Assembly: GCA_027623235.1 (NCBI GenBank)
Contig: JAQBVJ010000082.1
Coordinates: forward strand, 1-33,192
From: Planctomycetota bacterium
Lineage (GTDB): Bacteria > Planctomycetota > Planctomycetia > Planctomycetales > Planctomycetaceae
Reading direction: 5' to 3'
Length of the DNA stretch: 33,192 nucleotides
Of the stretch, positions 1-8,523 are shown in pieces (position 1 is the first letter of the stretch; every line of letters starts with the position of its first letter). Both the position numbers and the translations under genes were made by a program. The notes beneath the pieces are model-generated. The model saw nothing but the letters and a program-made list of their open reading frames with translations. It did no database searches and was not told the origin of the DNA.

Positions 1-286
1 TACACCACTCTGTTCACCTGCTGGTTTTAACGCGCCCATCCGTGGCTGGTTCTAACGCGCCTCCTGACAATCCGCGAATGTGAGCCGACGTAATTATGGG
101 CCTCAACGATCGGCTTCTGCGAGACTCGGAACATGACTTGTGTGAATTCGGACACAAGTTGATCTGGCTGGCTGGCCACAGAGCCTCGCGTAGCGCAACA
201 GGCCGACTCGGAGAAGAGATCGACGGGGTTTCCTTTGAGCGCGTCGACGCAAGCCTGAGCACGTCGACGCAAGCCGACGAGGAAAC
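1..286. other. Left-edge region with no supported gene
   Basis: Short overlapping frames exist on both strands but none has a recognisable domain, signal peptide or ribosome binding site, so I call no gene. The stretch carries two pairs of short direct repeats. One is a 16-bp unit at 21-36 and 46-61 that differs at one base. The other is a 14-bp unit at 242-255 and 262-275. It lies downstream of the minus-strand membrane protein gene ending at 287. No U-rich hairpin terminator is visible. Confidence 0.5.
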
Positions 287-1651
287 TCAGCGCAACTTGT
301 GGCGGCCGATGCTTGAGAACGTGCGCTCTTTACGAGCTTCATCGGACTTCTGCCGCGCGGCCTTCAGCAGCGGCGTTGCCTCAGGCGGGACGAGATGCGT
401 CAGTCTCGGGCGGAAGACGACCGTCAGCAGCAGCGGCAGGTACCACAGCACGTAGACGCCGCCCCCCTGTGTGTACCAGAGTTGTGTCCCGACGACGATC
501 GCTGCCGAATGAGCCATCAGATGCTCAATATTTTTCTTTCGCGGAAAGACAGCCAGAACGCCAACCATGACCAGGAAACCAGCCATCACTGGAAGGCGGT
601 AGGCGATCCAGTCGCTCGACCAGAATCCGAGGCCGAGGTCCGTTTGGAGTTGCAGAACGCTCCAATCGATCGAGCCGACAAACTGTCGCTGGAACGACTG
701 ACTGTCGGCTGCGGTCAGGGCAAACGTGCTCAGCAGTACGGCTGCGGTTATCCCCAGCGCGAGGCCGAATCGGATCGAGCCCTGACGCCCATAAAAAACC
801 ATCCAAAGTGGAAGAAGAAACGCCGGGAAGAAAACAGTGCCACAGGCAAGTCCCATCAGCCCGCCGGCGACCATTGGTTTGTGGTAATAAACGAGAGCCC
901 AGATCACAAAAGCAGCGGGCAGAATATGGTTGACGTTGCTGACCTTCAGCGCGGTGCTCGGCATGAGCAGATACAGAGTCGCCATCGCCACACCAAGCTT
1001 GACGTCTCCCAGGTGTTTTCGGCCGAGGAAAATCAATCCCAGAATGACCGCCAGGTGAGACAGGCACGCGATCAGGCGTGCCGCGATGATCTCAACCCGA
1101 ATGCCGCTCGCTCCGGCAACCATGCTGGCCGGAGCCACTCCGCCGACTGCGGCAACAACTCTGGTGGCCGGTCCGGTGACGGGTTTTGCCGATTCGCCTT
1201 TCGGTGTCAATTCGCCACCGCGGGACGTGTCCTGTCGACGCAGCATGTCGCCCGCAACCTGAACTGTGGCGAGCGTTGATTCCGGCATCGGCTCCGTCAC
1301 GACACGCGTCACCTGAAACGCAAAGGCGGCGACACAGAGAAGACCGAGTCCCGACGCGTTCAGGTTCTGGTCAAGGAGTGGTCGTCGTTTGAAGCGAGAG
1401 TCGACGAACAATCTCAGCAGAATCGCTCCTGAGCACACAAACAGCCACACGTAACCCGCGTTGGAGTCAACTTTGCGGTACTCTTCCGTCAGAAACAAAA
1501 GGCCTGGCGAAATTGCGAGCAGCAGCAGCAGGTCGAGGTTGCGGAGCGACCACAGGCGGTTAAAGCGAAAAAAGACCGCCAGAATCAGAAGCAGCGACAG
1601 GACGAACCATGTCGCGTCATTGAGATGGTAGTGACTGAAAATATTTGTCAT
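287..1651 (-). CDS. Multi-pass membrane protein, function unknown
   Basis: A 454-residue protein dominated by hydrophobic segments, roughly ten membrane spans, with a soluble charged stretch around residues 125-165 and a short basic C-terminal tail. The frame is open upstream to 1861, but that extension is Pro/Arg-rich and low in hydrophobic content. I place the start at the ATG at 1651, just before the first membrane segment (MTNIFSHYHL). No Shine-Dalgarno is evident. The spacing of helices and the short loops containing Asn-His and Pro-Phe pairs are vaguely like polyprenol-dependent (GT-C fold) glycosyltransferases, but I see no diagnostic acidic loop motif, so that is only a guess. It is transcribed away from the ATP-grasp gene. 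I do not recognise a family. Confidence 0.75.
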   Translation of the reverse strand: MTNIFSHYHLNDATWFVLSLLLILAVFFRFNRLWSLRNLDLLLLLAISPGLLFLTEEYRKVDSNAGYVWLFVCSGAILLRLFVDSRFKRRPLLDQNLNASGLGLLCVAAFAFQVTRVVTEPMPESTLATVQVAGDMLRRQDTSRGGELTPKGESAKPVTGPATRVVAAVGGVAPASMVAGASGIRVEIIAARLIACLSHLAVILGLIFLGRKHLGDVKLGVAMATLYLLMPSTALKVSNVNHILPAAFVIWALVYYHKPMVAGGLMGLACGTVFFPAFLLPLWMVFYGRQGSIRFGLALGITAAVLLSTFALTAADSQSFQRQFVGSIDWSVLQLQTDLGLGFWSSDWIAYRLPVMAGFLVMVGVLAVFPRKKNIEHLMAHSAAIVVGTQLWYTQGGGVYVLWYLPLLLTVVFRPRLTHLVPPEATPLLKAARQKSDEARKERTFSSIGRHKLR

Positions 1652-2013
1652 TCGGGAGTGGCCGGTGCGAAACGGCACTTCCTGACTCGCTGGCTGCAGG
1701 GAACCTCCAATTCCGAGCAGACAAATTCGTGGGGGACGGTCTCCTGAACCGTCGGGGGGGGGGGCGCGGGCAGCCAGTCGAGGATTGAGGCGGACCTCGA
1801 ACGGCTTGACCCTAAAGTACGATATTTCCCTGGCCAGGCAACGAGCGAAATACGATTCCACGCCGAATAACCTGGTGGGAGACAGGACAGTTTGCCTGTG
1901 CCGCGGCGCCCGTTCAACCCGTAAAATCGCTATGACGGGCCAGAATCAGAACTTGCCTCCTGGCCATCCTGCTCATTTTTCGACAGGTCTCCATCCGGAC
2001 TCACTCTGAAGTC
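1652..2013. other. Divergent intergenic region with an 11-G tract
   Basis: This 362-bp spacer lies between the minus-strand membrane protein gene and the plus-strand ATP-grasp gene, so it should contain promoters for both. The one striking element is an uninterrupted run of 11 G at 1754-1764. Frames crossing the region look like shadow coding. I cannot identify convincing -35/-10 pairs. Confidence 0.5.
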
Positions 2014-3333
2014 ATGCCGAACATCCTCTACGGTAATTTTGAATTTGAGCACGAGCTCGAATCGGCGGCGTACCGGCCTGCGGCGCGGATCGAAGCGATG
2101 TCCGGACAACTCGTCCCGCATCTCATCTCACTGGCTGGGGACGGTGATTCTCTGTGGAGCCCCGTGGAGATTCCCCGGAGTTTCCTGACGGCTGCCGCCC
2201 GTGCCGGACTGCCGGATGTGCGTTGCGGCGGGTCCGAAGAAGAGTCCCGGCTGTTTTCTTCCGAGACGTTGAAACTCGTCCCGTGGGGATTCTCGGAAGC
2301 CAGCGTCCGCCTCGCTCGAAAATCCGGCTGGCAGGCAGACGGCCCCGCCGTCGAGTTCGTCCGGAAGGTCAATGATCGCGAGTTCTCTTTCGACGTCGAA
2401 ACCTCGCTGAATTGCGGGCTGTCGGGCGCGGCGGCGGTGAGCTCTCACGAAGAATTTCTGCAGGCCGTCCGGTCGGCGGCGGCCAGCTCGGAAGTCCCGG
2501 ATGCGGAGCAGCGCTGGGCCCTTAAAAGTCGATTCGGAATGGCGTCCCGAGCCCGCGTGCTCGGAACAGGGACGCAGCTGGACGATCCCTCGGCCGGCTG
2601 GCTGTGGAAGCAGTTTGCAAAGAACGGCCGCGTGATCTTTGAACCGTGGGTCGAGTGCGATCGGGAATTCAGCACGCAGTGGCTGATTCCTCAAGGAGAC
2701 GAGTCGATCTCTCTGCGAGGCTGGACCGAAATTCAAACAGAGCGGGCGGGAACCCCCTCCGGCTGGCTGAGGTACCTCGGCGTCCCGTTTGCGGACAGTG
2801 AATTTCAATCGACGCTGCCAGTTCTGAAAGCCACCGTGGAGCGTGTGGCGGATGCCGGATATTTCGGGCCGATCGGCGTGGACTCGATGCGGTTTCGGCC
2901 GAGCGATTCAACAGTGAGTCTGCGCCCGGTCCAGGATGTCAACGCGAGATACACGATGGGGCGAGTCGCTCTTGAACTGGCCGATCGGCTCGCGCCAGAT
3001 GCGGACGCTGCCTGGCTGCACGCGTCGTCACGAAAGCTGAGCCGAATCCTCATTGTCAATTCTGCACAGGACGCATCGGCGTTGTACTCCGAGCAAGGTC
3101 TCGACATCTCGACGCGGCTTCGCGAGGCGGGATGGCCAGCGGGCTCGCAGCGAACGATGCCGGGGGATGCCCGGGCCTGGCTGACGTCTCCATTATGGAT
3201 TGGCAACGTTCTCACACATCGCTGCGGAATTCTGATCGCCAGCCGAGAAACATCGAAGCTGACAGAGCTTTTTCGTGACTTTGAGATGTTGCCGCGCGGC
3301 AACACTCACATCGGATCTGACCGTCGCACGTGA
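2014..3333 (+). CDS. ATP-grasp-like protein
   Basis: A 439-residue soluble protein that I read as an ATP-grasp fold enzyme, the family that forms amide or thioester bonds through acyl-phosphate intermediates. Support is positional. A Lys-containing strand and loop at about 168-187 (WALKSRFG, K171) would bind ATP. An acidic strand at about 209-216 (FEPWVECD) fits the central domain. A late segment at about 286-312 ends in VQDVNAR, resembling the E-x-N-x-R metal-binding signature of ATP-grasp enzymes, here with Gln-Asp before Val-Asn. The first 120 residues resemble a pre-ATP-grasp domain, and the last 100 are unassigned. The ATG at 2014 has only a weak upstream purine stretch. Substrate and partner are unknown. 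The next gene is about 300 bp away, so it may be monocistronic. Confidence 0.7.
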   Translation: MPNILYGNFEFEHELESAAYRPAARIEAMSGQLVPHLISLAGDGDSLWSPVEIPRSFLTAAARAGLPDVRCGGSEEESRLFSSETLKLVPWGFSEASVRLARKSGWQADGPAVEFVRKVNDREFSFDVETSLNCGLSGAAAVSSHEEFLQAVRSAAASSEVPDAEQRWALKSRFGMASRARVLGTGTQLDDPSAGWLWKQFAKNGRVIFEPWVECDREFSTQWLIPQGDESISLRGWTEIQTERAGTPSGWLRYLGVPFADSEFQSTLPVLKATVERVADAGYFGPIGVDSMRFRPSDSTVSLRPVQDVNARYTMGRVALELADRLAPDADAAWLHASSRKLSRILIVNSAQDASALYSEQGLDISTRLREAGWPAGSQRTMPGDARAWLTSPLWIGNVLTHRCGILIASRETSKLTELFRDFEMLPRGNTHIGSDRRT

Positions 3334-3629
3334 CAATCCGCTTCAGCCAGAGCACGTCCGGCGTGTGGCCTTTCCGCAACAGGCGCGCCTTCCTGAAGAT
3401 AAACCGCGTCCAGGTGCCGGTTTAGGTCCGGTCTACTTTCTCTGGACTTACTGACCGTTACGATCGGTCCGGTTTGAGCAGCGTGTCTTTCTTTAGCAAC
3501 AGTTAAATGCCCCACCTGTCAGGGAAAAAACTTGACGGATGGGAAACAGAGTGGTGGCCGGGAAGTCGAATCTGATTAAGGTGGAGCCTTGCAAACACAC
3601 GCACTTCTTTCTGCATCGCGAGCCACACC
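3334..3629. other. Intergenic region, no gene seen
   Basis: This spacer of about 296 bp separates the ATP-grasp-like gene and the PAS protein. The only long frames are minus-strand shadows. A TTGACG hexamer occurs near 3532 but lacks a properly spaced -10 element, so I do not call a promoter. No stable hairpin with a U tract is apparent. Confidence 0.4.
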
Positions 3630-4094
3630 ATGATTGCCCCCTTTGACCGAGAAGCTGTGCTCGAAGAAACGATCGCTGACCTGGAAGCGATTTATGAATG
3701 GCACGCACTGATTTTGAATCAGGCGAAAGTCGGCGTGCTCGATTGGCCCGTCAACGACTGCCGGGTCTACATGTCTCCGGCGTTGAAGTCGATCCTTGGC
3801 TACCGTGACGAAGACCTGCCGAACGCGTTTTCGGAATGGGTGCGTCACATTCACGAAGAAGATCGCGCTTCGGTCGAGGACGAGCTTCGCCAGGCCGTCG
3901 ATTCGGGCAACGCGACCTTCCAGCGCGTTCACCGGGTGACTCGGAAAGACGGCTCCGATGGCTGGATCCTTTTCCGGGGTAAAGTAACGCCCGGCGACGC
4001 CAGCCGATCTGGACGACTGCTCGGCGCGGTGATCGACATCTCCGATATTCGCCAGCAGATCGCCGAATCGACTCCGGCAGCCTCAGCAAACTGA
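3630..4094 (+). CDS. Stand-alone PAS domain protein
   Basis: A 154-residue protein consisting of little more than one PAS domain of the PAS_3 type. A short helical lead (about 1-30) precedes the PAS core. The core contains the SPALKSILGY segment near residue 50, the W-x-x-x-I-H-x-x-D pattern (WVRHIHEEDR) near 71-80, and the R-x-x-x-R-K-D-G-S strand turn near 100-110. The C-terminus has the usual GAVIDISDIR strand and helix. Such domains sense small ligands or mediate dimer contacts and usually sit in histidine kinases or cyclic-di-GMP enzymes. No kinase, GGDEF or EAL module follows in this frame or downstream. It probably acts by binding a separate partner. Start chosen at the first ATG; the ribosome binding site is weak. 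Confidence 0.85.
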   Translation: MIAPFDREAVLEETIADLEAIYEWHALILNQAKVGVLDWPVNDCRVYMSPALKSILGYRDEDLPNAFSEWVRHIHEEDRASVEDELRQAVDSGNATFQRVHRVTRKDGSDGWILFRGKVTPGDASRSGRLLGAVIDISDIRQQIAESTPAASAN

Positions 4095-4564
4095 GCTGGC
4101 TGGTCGTCGTGTGACTTCAGCGTTGTGCTGCGAATCACCTCAGGTCGTGGTCTGCGCGGAGCTTTCCTCCCTCCTGCGTTGAGATCGGTCGCTGCGCAGC
4201 GATCATCCGCTGCGCTGTGTAATCTGTTTGGCACGCGTGGTTCGCGTCGACCCGTATCTGTGGTCTTCGTGTCAGAACCGGCGTGATCTGGCTTCTGGTC
4301 GTCACGGATTTCAGCCGAAGCAGCTCGTTTTCTTGAAGCAGCCAGCAAAACTGGACGATACAGAGTCATCCGCAGAATCAGCGCGCGGTCTCGCTTTGCG
4401 ATTTCGGTCGTATTTCTGAGCCCAGGTTCTGTGGCGTAGCGGCGATTAACTGACTCCACGCATCTCACTTCGACCGTTTTGCCTGAGTTCTCAGGCAGCC
4501 ACGAACGATGGAACGTCTCCTGGCGGGCGGATGTGAGCAGCGTTTCACGGATGGGGGAGCAACA
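4095..4564. other. Leader region of the polysaccharide export unit
   Basis: This 470-bp spacer lies between the PAS gene and the wza-like gene. A minus-strand frame of 240 codons covers most of it, but it is Arg/Thr-rich, has no domain and runs back into the PAS gene, so I treat it as a shadow. A 63-codon plus-strand frame at 4228-4419 is also unsupported. The notable element is an 18-bp inverted repeat at 4480-4497. Promoters for the export genes presumably lie here. Confidence 0.45.
4480..4497. promoter_or_regulatory. 18-bp palindrome upstream of wza-like gene
   Basis: Perfect inverted repeat TGCCTGAG-TT-CTCAGGCA, ending 67 bp before the chosen GTG start of the export lipoprotein. It could be an operator for a dimeric regulator or a small leader hairpin. 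No T tract follows, so a terminator is unlikely. The regulatory role is inferred from position only. Confidence 0.35.
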
Positions 4565-5875
4565 GTGAGTTACTCTTTTCGGAACGGCGTTCCGGGTTTG
4601 TGTGCAGCACTTGCCCTGATCGCAACCACGCAGACTGGCTGCATGCTGCACAGCGCGGCTCAGGCCATCCCGGTGTCCTCGCTCGATTCCTCGATCGTGC
4701 AGTCACACAAGTCGGAAACGATGCCGTTGAACCTGGCGCTGCTTCAGCAGGACAAGCCGGTCGAACATCTGGTCGGGGCCAAAGACGTATTAAACGTCTA
4801 CATTCGCGGTGTGCTTCCGCGAAGAGAGCAGGAAGCGCAGAGCGTACTGGCCAGCAATTCCAACTCGGACGAGTACTACCCAGCCTACGGCAGTGTTCAG
4901 AACCCGTCGGTCGGCGTACCCGTGACGGTCGCCGATGACAGTTCAGTGACTCTCCCGTACGTCGGGCGAATCTATGTCGGCGGAATGTCAATTCCGGAAA
5001 TGGTTGAAGAGATCGCCGCCCGCTACGTGACTGAAGGGATCATCGAGCCCGAACGTGAGCAGATCACCGTGACGCTCACCCGCTCGCGACTGCAACGGAT
5101 TCTGGTGATTCGAGAAGACTCGGACGGTCAGTTCGCACAGACGCTGACGAAGGCAAACGTGCCGTACGCGAAGCGAGGGCGGGCACAGGTCATCGACCTG
5201 CCGGCCTTCGAGAACGACGTGCTGCACGCGCTGGCGGCGACAGGTGGTCTGCCAGGAATCGACGCGGCCAACGAGGTGTGGATCCTGCGTGGCAATCATC
5301 CGAAGAGCCGTGAGGTTCAGGCGCACATGGAACTGGGTGACCCAGCGGCCATTCAGTCGGTCGCTCACCTTCAGGAATCCGGACTCGCGACGCGAATTCC
5401 GCTGCGAATGGCACCGTACTCACAGGTCCCTTTCACGAAGGATGACATCGTCCTGGCGGAAGGAGACGTCGTCTTTGTTCCGTCTCGCGATGAGTATTTC
5501 TACACCGCCGGACTGTTGCCGGGCGGTCGCGTCCCGCTGCCTCGCGATCGTCAGATCGACGTCCTCGAAGCGATCGCGCTGGCGGGAGGTTCCGTCGGTG
5601 GCCCGAGTGGTGGCAGTGGTGCGGAGATGTTCCGTCGAAGTGGCGCCGGCAACATCGTCCCACCGTCACTGGCGATCATTGTTCGCACACTTCCCGATGA
5701 GACTCAGGTGCCGATCAAAGTCGATCTGGCAGCAGCGATGCAGAAACCGACTGAGCGAGTACTCATTCAGCCCAACGACATTATCTACATGCAGTACCGT
5801 GGTGGCGAACTGGCTGCCAACGTGCTGCTGAATCTTTTCAACCTCAGCTTTCTGCTGAGTGGCGCCGCGATCTAA
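4565..5875 (+). CDS. Wza-like polysaccharide export lipoprotein
   Basis: A 436-residue outer-membrane polysaccharide export protein. Known members form the channel through which capsule or exopolysaccharide leaves the cell and dock onto a Wzc partner. The N-terminus is a lipoprotein signal: a hydrophobic stretch ending TTQTGC, with lipidated Cys at residue 26. Around residues 60-160 lies the Poly_export (PES) domain, beginning VEHLVGAKDVLNVYIRG. Ligand-binding SLBB-type segments follow (RILVIRED, and DEYFYTAGLLPGG near 305). The C-terminus ends in a hydrophobic stretch (NVLLNLFNLSFLLSGAAI) that could be the outer-membrane helix. I prefer the GTG at 4565 because GGGGGAG lies 5 bp upstream; an in-frame ATG at 4508 adds 19 residues without such a site. 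The Wzc-like gene starts 22 bp downstream. Confidence 0.9.
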   Translation: MSYSFRNGVPGLCAALALIATTQTGCMLHSAAQAIPVSSLDSSIVQSHKSETMPLNLALLQQDKPVEHLVGAKDVLNVYIRGVLPRREQEAQSVLASNSNSDEYYPAYGSVQNPSVGVPVTVADDSSVTLPYVGRIYVGGMSIPEMVEEIAARYVTEGIIEPEREQITVTLTRSRLQRILVIREDSDGQFAQTLTKANVPYAKRGRAQVIDLPAFENDVLHALAATGGLPGIDAANEVWILRGNHPKSREVQAHMELGDPAAIQSVAHLQESGLATRIPLRMAPYSQVPFTKDDIVLAEGDVVFVPSRDEYFYTAGLLPGGRVPLPRDRQIDVLEAIALAGGSVGGPSGGSGAEMFRRSGAGNIVPPSLAIIVRTLPDETQVPIKVDLAAAMQKPTERVLIQPNDIIYMQYRGGELAANVLLNLFNLSFLLSGAAI

Positions 5876-5897
5876 TCCTGCTGGATGGAATTTCATA

Positions 5898-8303
5898 ATG
5901 AACAGTGACAAACCCGCACCGAATCCGTCAGACCTGCTGTCGTTTTCGGATGGCTCCCATGAAATGAGCGAGCAAACTGCTCGCTCGAATGGAACAGGAA
6001 TCACGGCCGGTCTTCCCATGGGAGGGGCGGACCTGCTGGAGCTGCTGAAGCGGCAGTGGTGGGTCGTCGCCTGCGCTGTGCTGCTGTCCGTCGGTGGTGC
6101 CGTCGGCTACTGGTACTACACGCCGCCGACTTACGAGTCGAAAGCTCAGCTCCTGATCATGGCCAAGGACTCGCGTCTGGCCACAGCTGGAGTTCAGGGG
6201 CGAGCGGACTCAGGTACCGTTTCCGAAAACGCACTCGCCACTCACATGCAGATTCTTCAAGGCCGTAAGAATGTCGAGCAGGCCCTGAAGGACGCGGGAC
6301 TCTATGACCTGAAGTCGATCCACGACGAACTGGATCACAGCGAAAATGAATCGCCGACGGATTACGTCATCGACCGAATGGACGTGACCCGCGGTGGAGC
6401 CGGACAGGCGAAACAAGCCAACGTTCTGAATCTTTCCTTCCGGCACAATTCGCCCGAAGAAACGCGACTGATCGTCGATGCCATTCTGGTGCAGTATCAG
6501 AAGTTCGTCAGCGACAAGTTTGAAGACGTTAACGAAGAAGCGGCCTCACTCATCTCCGAAGCTCAGCTCGAGCTCGAGAACGAATTGAAGGCCGCAGAGC
6601 TGGCGCATCTCAAAATGCGACGCGAATCACCTCTCATGTGGGGTAGTGAAGAAGAAGGCAGAAATATCCATCTCTCAACTTATCAGGAAATTCAGACCGA
6701 ACTGTCATCACTGGATATCAAATCGGCAGAGACCGAAGCGAGGCTGCAGATCGTCAACGAAGCTCTCGCGGCGAATCCGGACGCCCGGCACAGCATGATT
6801 CAGATTCTCGCTCTGATTGATGACCAGAGTCTCGCACGATTCGGCATCGTAGCTGAAGTGTTTGGTCAGGAAATGCAGGTCGATCTTCTCCGGCAGACAC
6901 CATTAGTGACACAGACGGCAAAAGCGGAAGCCGAGCGGCTTGTGCAGCTGGTGGCGAGAGAAAACTCGCTGAGGCGTGACTTTGGTCCGAATCATGAGGA
7001 AGTGGCCGCAGTCCGCGATCAGATCAACCTCATCCGTACGTACCTGGACGCCCAGCAGGCGACGCAGACGCTGACGAAAACTGATCAGGGGCAGATGACG
7101 CCGACGGCAATTTTCGATGCTTACGTCAGCCTGCTGACTCACGACATGTCTTCCATCAAGCAGCGAAAACAGCACCTGATCCGACTTGCCGAGACCGAGG
7201 AAATTGCGGCACGAGCCATGGTCGAGTACGAGATGCAGGATGCGACTTTGAAAACTCAAGTCGACCGGAAGCAGGACCTGTATGACGCGGTCGTCAATCG
7301 GCTGCGAACGATCAACCTGGCAAAAGACTACGGCGGGTACATCAATGAGGTCATCGCCACTCCGGAACTGGGAGCTGAAGTCTGGCCGAACCTGCCGATC
7401 TGTCTGGCCCTGGGCATCTTCCTGGGACTTGCAGCCGGCGGTGGTCTCGCCATGGTTCTCGACCTGGTTGACCGGTCATTCCACAGCCCGGAAGACGTCG
7501 GACAGACTCTCAGTCTGCCGGTCCTCGCGATGGTGCCTTCGCTGAAACCTCGTGGCAAAGATCAATGGGCACTGGTCGAAGGATCGAACGTCGATACGAC
7601 GATCTGTGCCTTCCATGCTCCGGGGTCGACTCAGGCGGAAGTCTTCCGCGGACTGAGAACCCATCTGCTCTTCGCTTCGCAGGAGCAGGACATGCGGGTC
7701 ATTTCAGTGACCAGTCCGAAACCGGGCGACGGGAAATCGACCGTGACCGCAAACCTGGCCTTCAGTATGGCTCAGACCGGTCGCCGTGTGCTGCTGGTCG
7801 ACTGCGATATGCGGAAGCCGCGAATGGACAAGCTCATGGGGGCCGAACTGTCACCAGGACTCTCTGAGGTTCTGCGTGGCAAGCATGACCCATGGGCAGG
7901 AATGCAGACTTTTGAAGAACTGGGAGTCTCCTTCCTGCCAGCCGGCACGATTTCGGATTCTCCGGCTGAGCTGCTTCAGTCGAAAAAGTTCGGCGAGTTC
8001 CTTGCGGAAGCAAAAGAGCGATTCGACCTCGTCATCCTCGACTGCCCGCCGGTCCTTCGGGTCACTGATCCTCGAATCATCGCCTCGCAGGTCGACAGCA
8101 CGCTGCTGGCCATCCGCGTCGCGCAGGACACCAAACAGGAAGCGCGATTCGCACGCGATCTTCTCATCCAGAATGGTGCTTCGCTGGTCGGTCTCGTCCT
8201 GAACTGCTGGGACCGCAGCAGCCGATTCGATTCGCAGGAAGGCTACGGCTACGGCGATTACAAAGACGGATACGCCGAAGAGCCCGGAGCAAGGGCTGCC
8301 TGA
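5898..8303 (+). CDS. Wzc-like co-polymerase and tyrosine autokinase
   Basis: An 801-residue inner-membrane polysaccharide co-polymerase fused to a bacterial tyrosine kinase. An N-terminal membrane helix (about 54-73) opens a Wzz-type domain whose large periplasmic part (about 80-490) is rich in helices and coiled coil. A second membrane helix lies at about 495-520. The cytoplasmic kinase follows, with a Walker A loop PGDGKS (609-614, catalytic K613), a Walker A' strand LLVDCDMRKP (about 631-640) and a Walker B strand VILDCPP (about 711-717). The tail carries four closely spaced tyrosines, Y783, Y785, Y788 and Y792, the usual autophosphorylation cluster. By family knowledge, phosphorylation cycles control chain length and assembly with the upstream Wza-like channel. 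I start at the ATG at 5898 because the 13 extra residues from 5859 overlap the upstream gene. A strong terminator follows. Confidence 0.93.
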   Translation: MNSDKPAPNPSDLLSFSDGSHEMSEQTARSNGTGITAGLPMGGADLLELLKRQWWVVACAVLLSVGGAVGYWYYTPPTYESKAQLLIMAKDSRLATAGVQGRADSGTVSENALATHMQILQGRKNVEQALKDAGLYDLKSIHDELDHSENESPTDYVIDRMDVTRGGAGQAKQANVLNLSFRHNSPEETRLIVDAILVQYQKFVSDKFEDVNEEAASLISEAQLELENELKAAELAHLKMRRESPLMWGSEEEGRNIHLSTYQEIQTELSSLDIKSAETEARLQIVNEALAANPDARHSMIQILALIDDQSLARFGIVAEVFGQEMQVDLLRQTPLVTQTAKAEAERLVQLVARENSLRRDFGPNHEEVAAVRDQINLIRTYLDAQQATQTLTKTDQGQMTPTAIFDAYVSLLTHDMSSIKQRKQHLIRLAETEEIAARAMVEYEMQDATLKTQVDRKQDLYDAVVNRLRTINLAKDYGGYINEVIATPELGAEVWPNLPICLALGIFLGLAAGGGLAMVLDLVDRSFHSPEDVGQTLSLPVLAMVPSLKPRGKDQWALVEGSNVDTTICAFHAPGSTQAEVFRGLRTHLLFASQEQDMRVISVTSPKPGDGKSTVTANLAFSMAQTGRRVLLVDCDMRKPRMDKLMGAELSPGLSEVLRGKHDPWAGMQTFEELGVSFLPAGTISDSPAELLQSKKFGEFLAEAKERFDLVILDCPPVLRVTDPRIIASQVDSTLLAIRVAQDTKQEARFARDLLIQNGASLVGLVLNCWDRSSRFDSQEGYGYGDYKDGYAEEPGARAA

Positions 8304-8329
8304 CCTGGCACAAGCCAGCTGAACTTCAG

Positions 8330-8368
8330 AAAAACCACAGTGAGTCCTTTCGACTCACTGTGGTTTTT
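8330..8368 (+). terminator. Rho-independent terminator after wzc-like gene
   Basis: A perfect 17-bp inverted repeat (8330-8346 pairing with 8352-8368) with a 5-nt loop CTTTC, ending in TTTTT on the plus strand. It lies 27 bp after the stop codon. Because the stem begins with AAAAA, it could also act on minus-strand transcripts arriving from the CDGSH gene. Confidence 0.93.
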
Positions 8369-8523
8369 CATTTGAGACCGATCAGGTCGTGTCTCGTAAG
8401 TCCAGATGAGAAAGCGCGGCTCCTGCCGAGCCGCAGCCGCAAAGAACCCTGTTCGATGATTCGCGTGCGCGTGCAGCTCGGGAAACCTCGCGCTCCCACT
8501 CGTTTCAACCAGGGAGACACGAG

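Noticed and set aside
395..1279. 294-codon plus-strand frame opposite the membrane protein
   Set aside because: Gln/Arg/His-rich with no motifs, while the minus strand encodes regular membrane helices.
3532..3575. Promoter based on a TTGACG hexamer before the PAS gene
   Set aside because: No -10 hexamer at acceptable spacing.
3929..4651. 240-codon minus-strand frame across the wza leader
   Set aside because: Arg/Thr-rich composition, no domain, overlaps both the PAS gene and the export lipoprotein gene.
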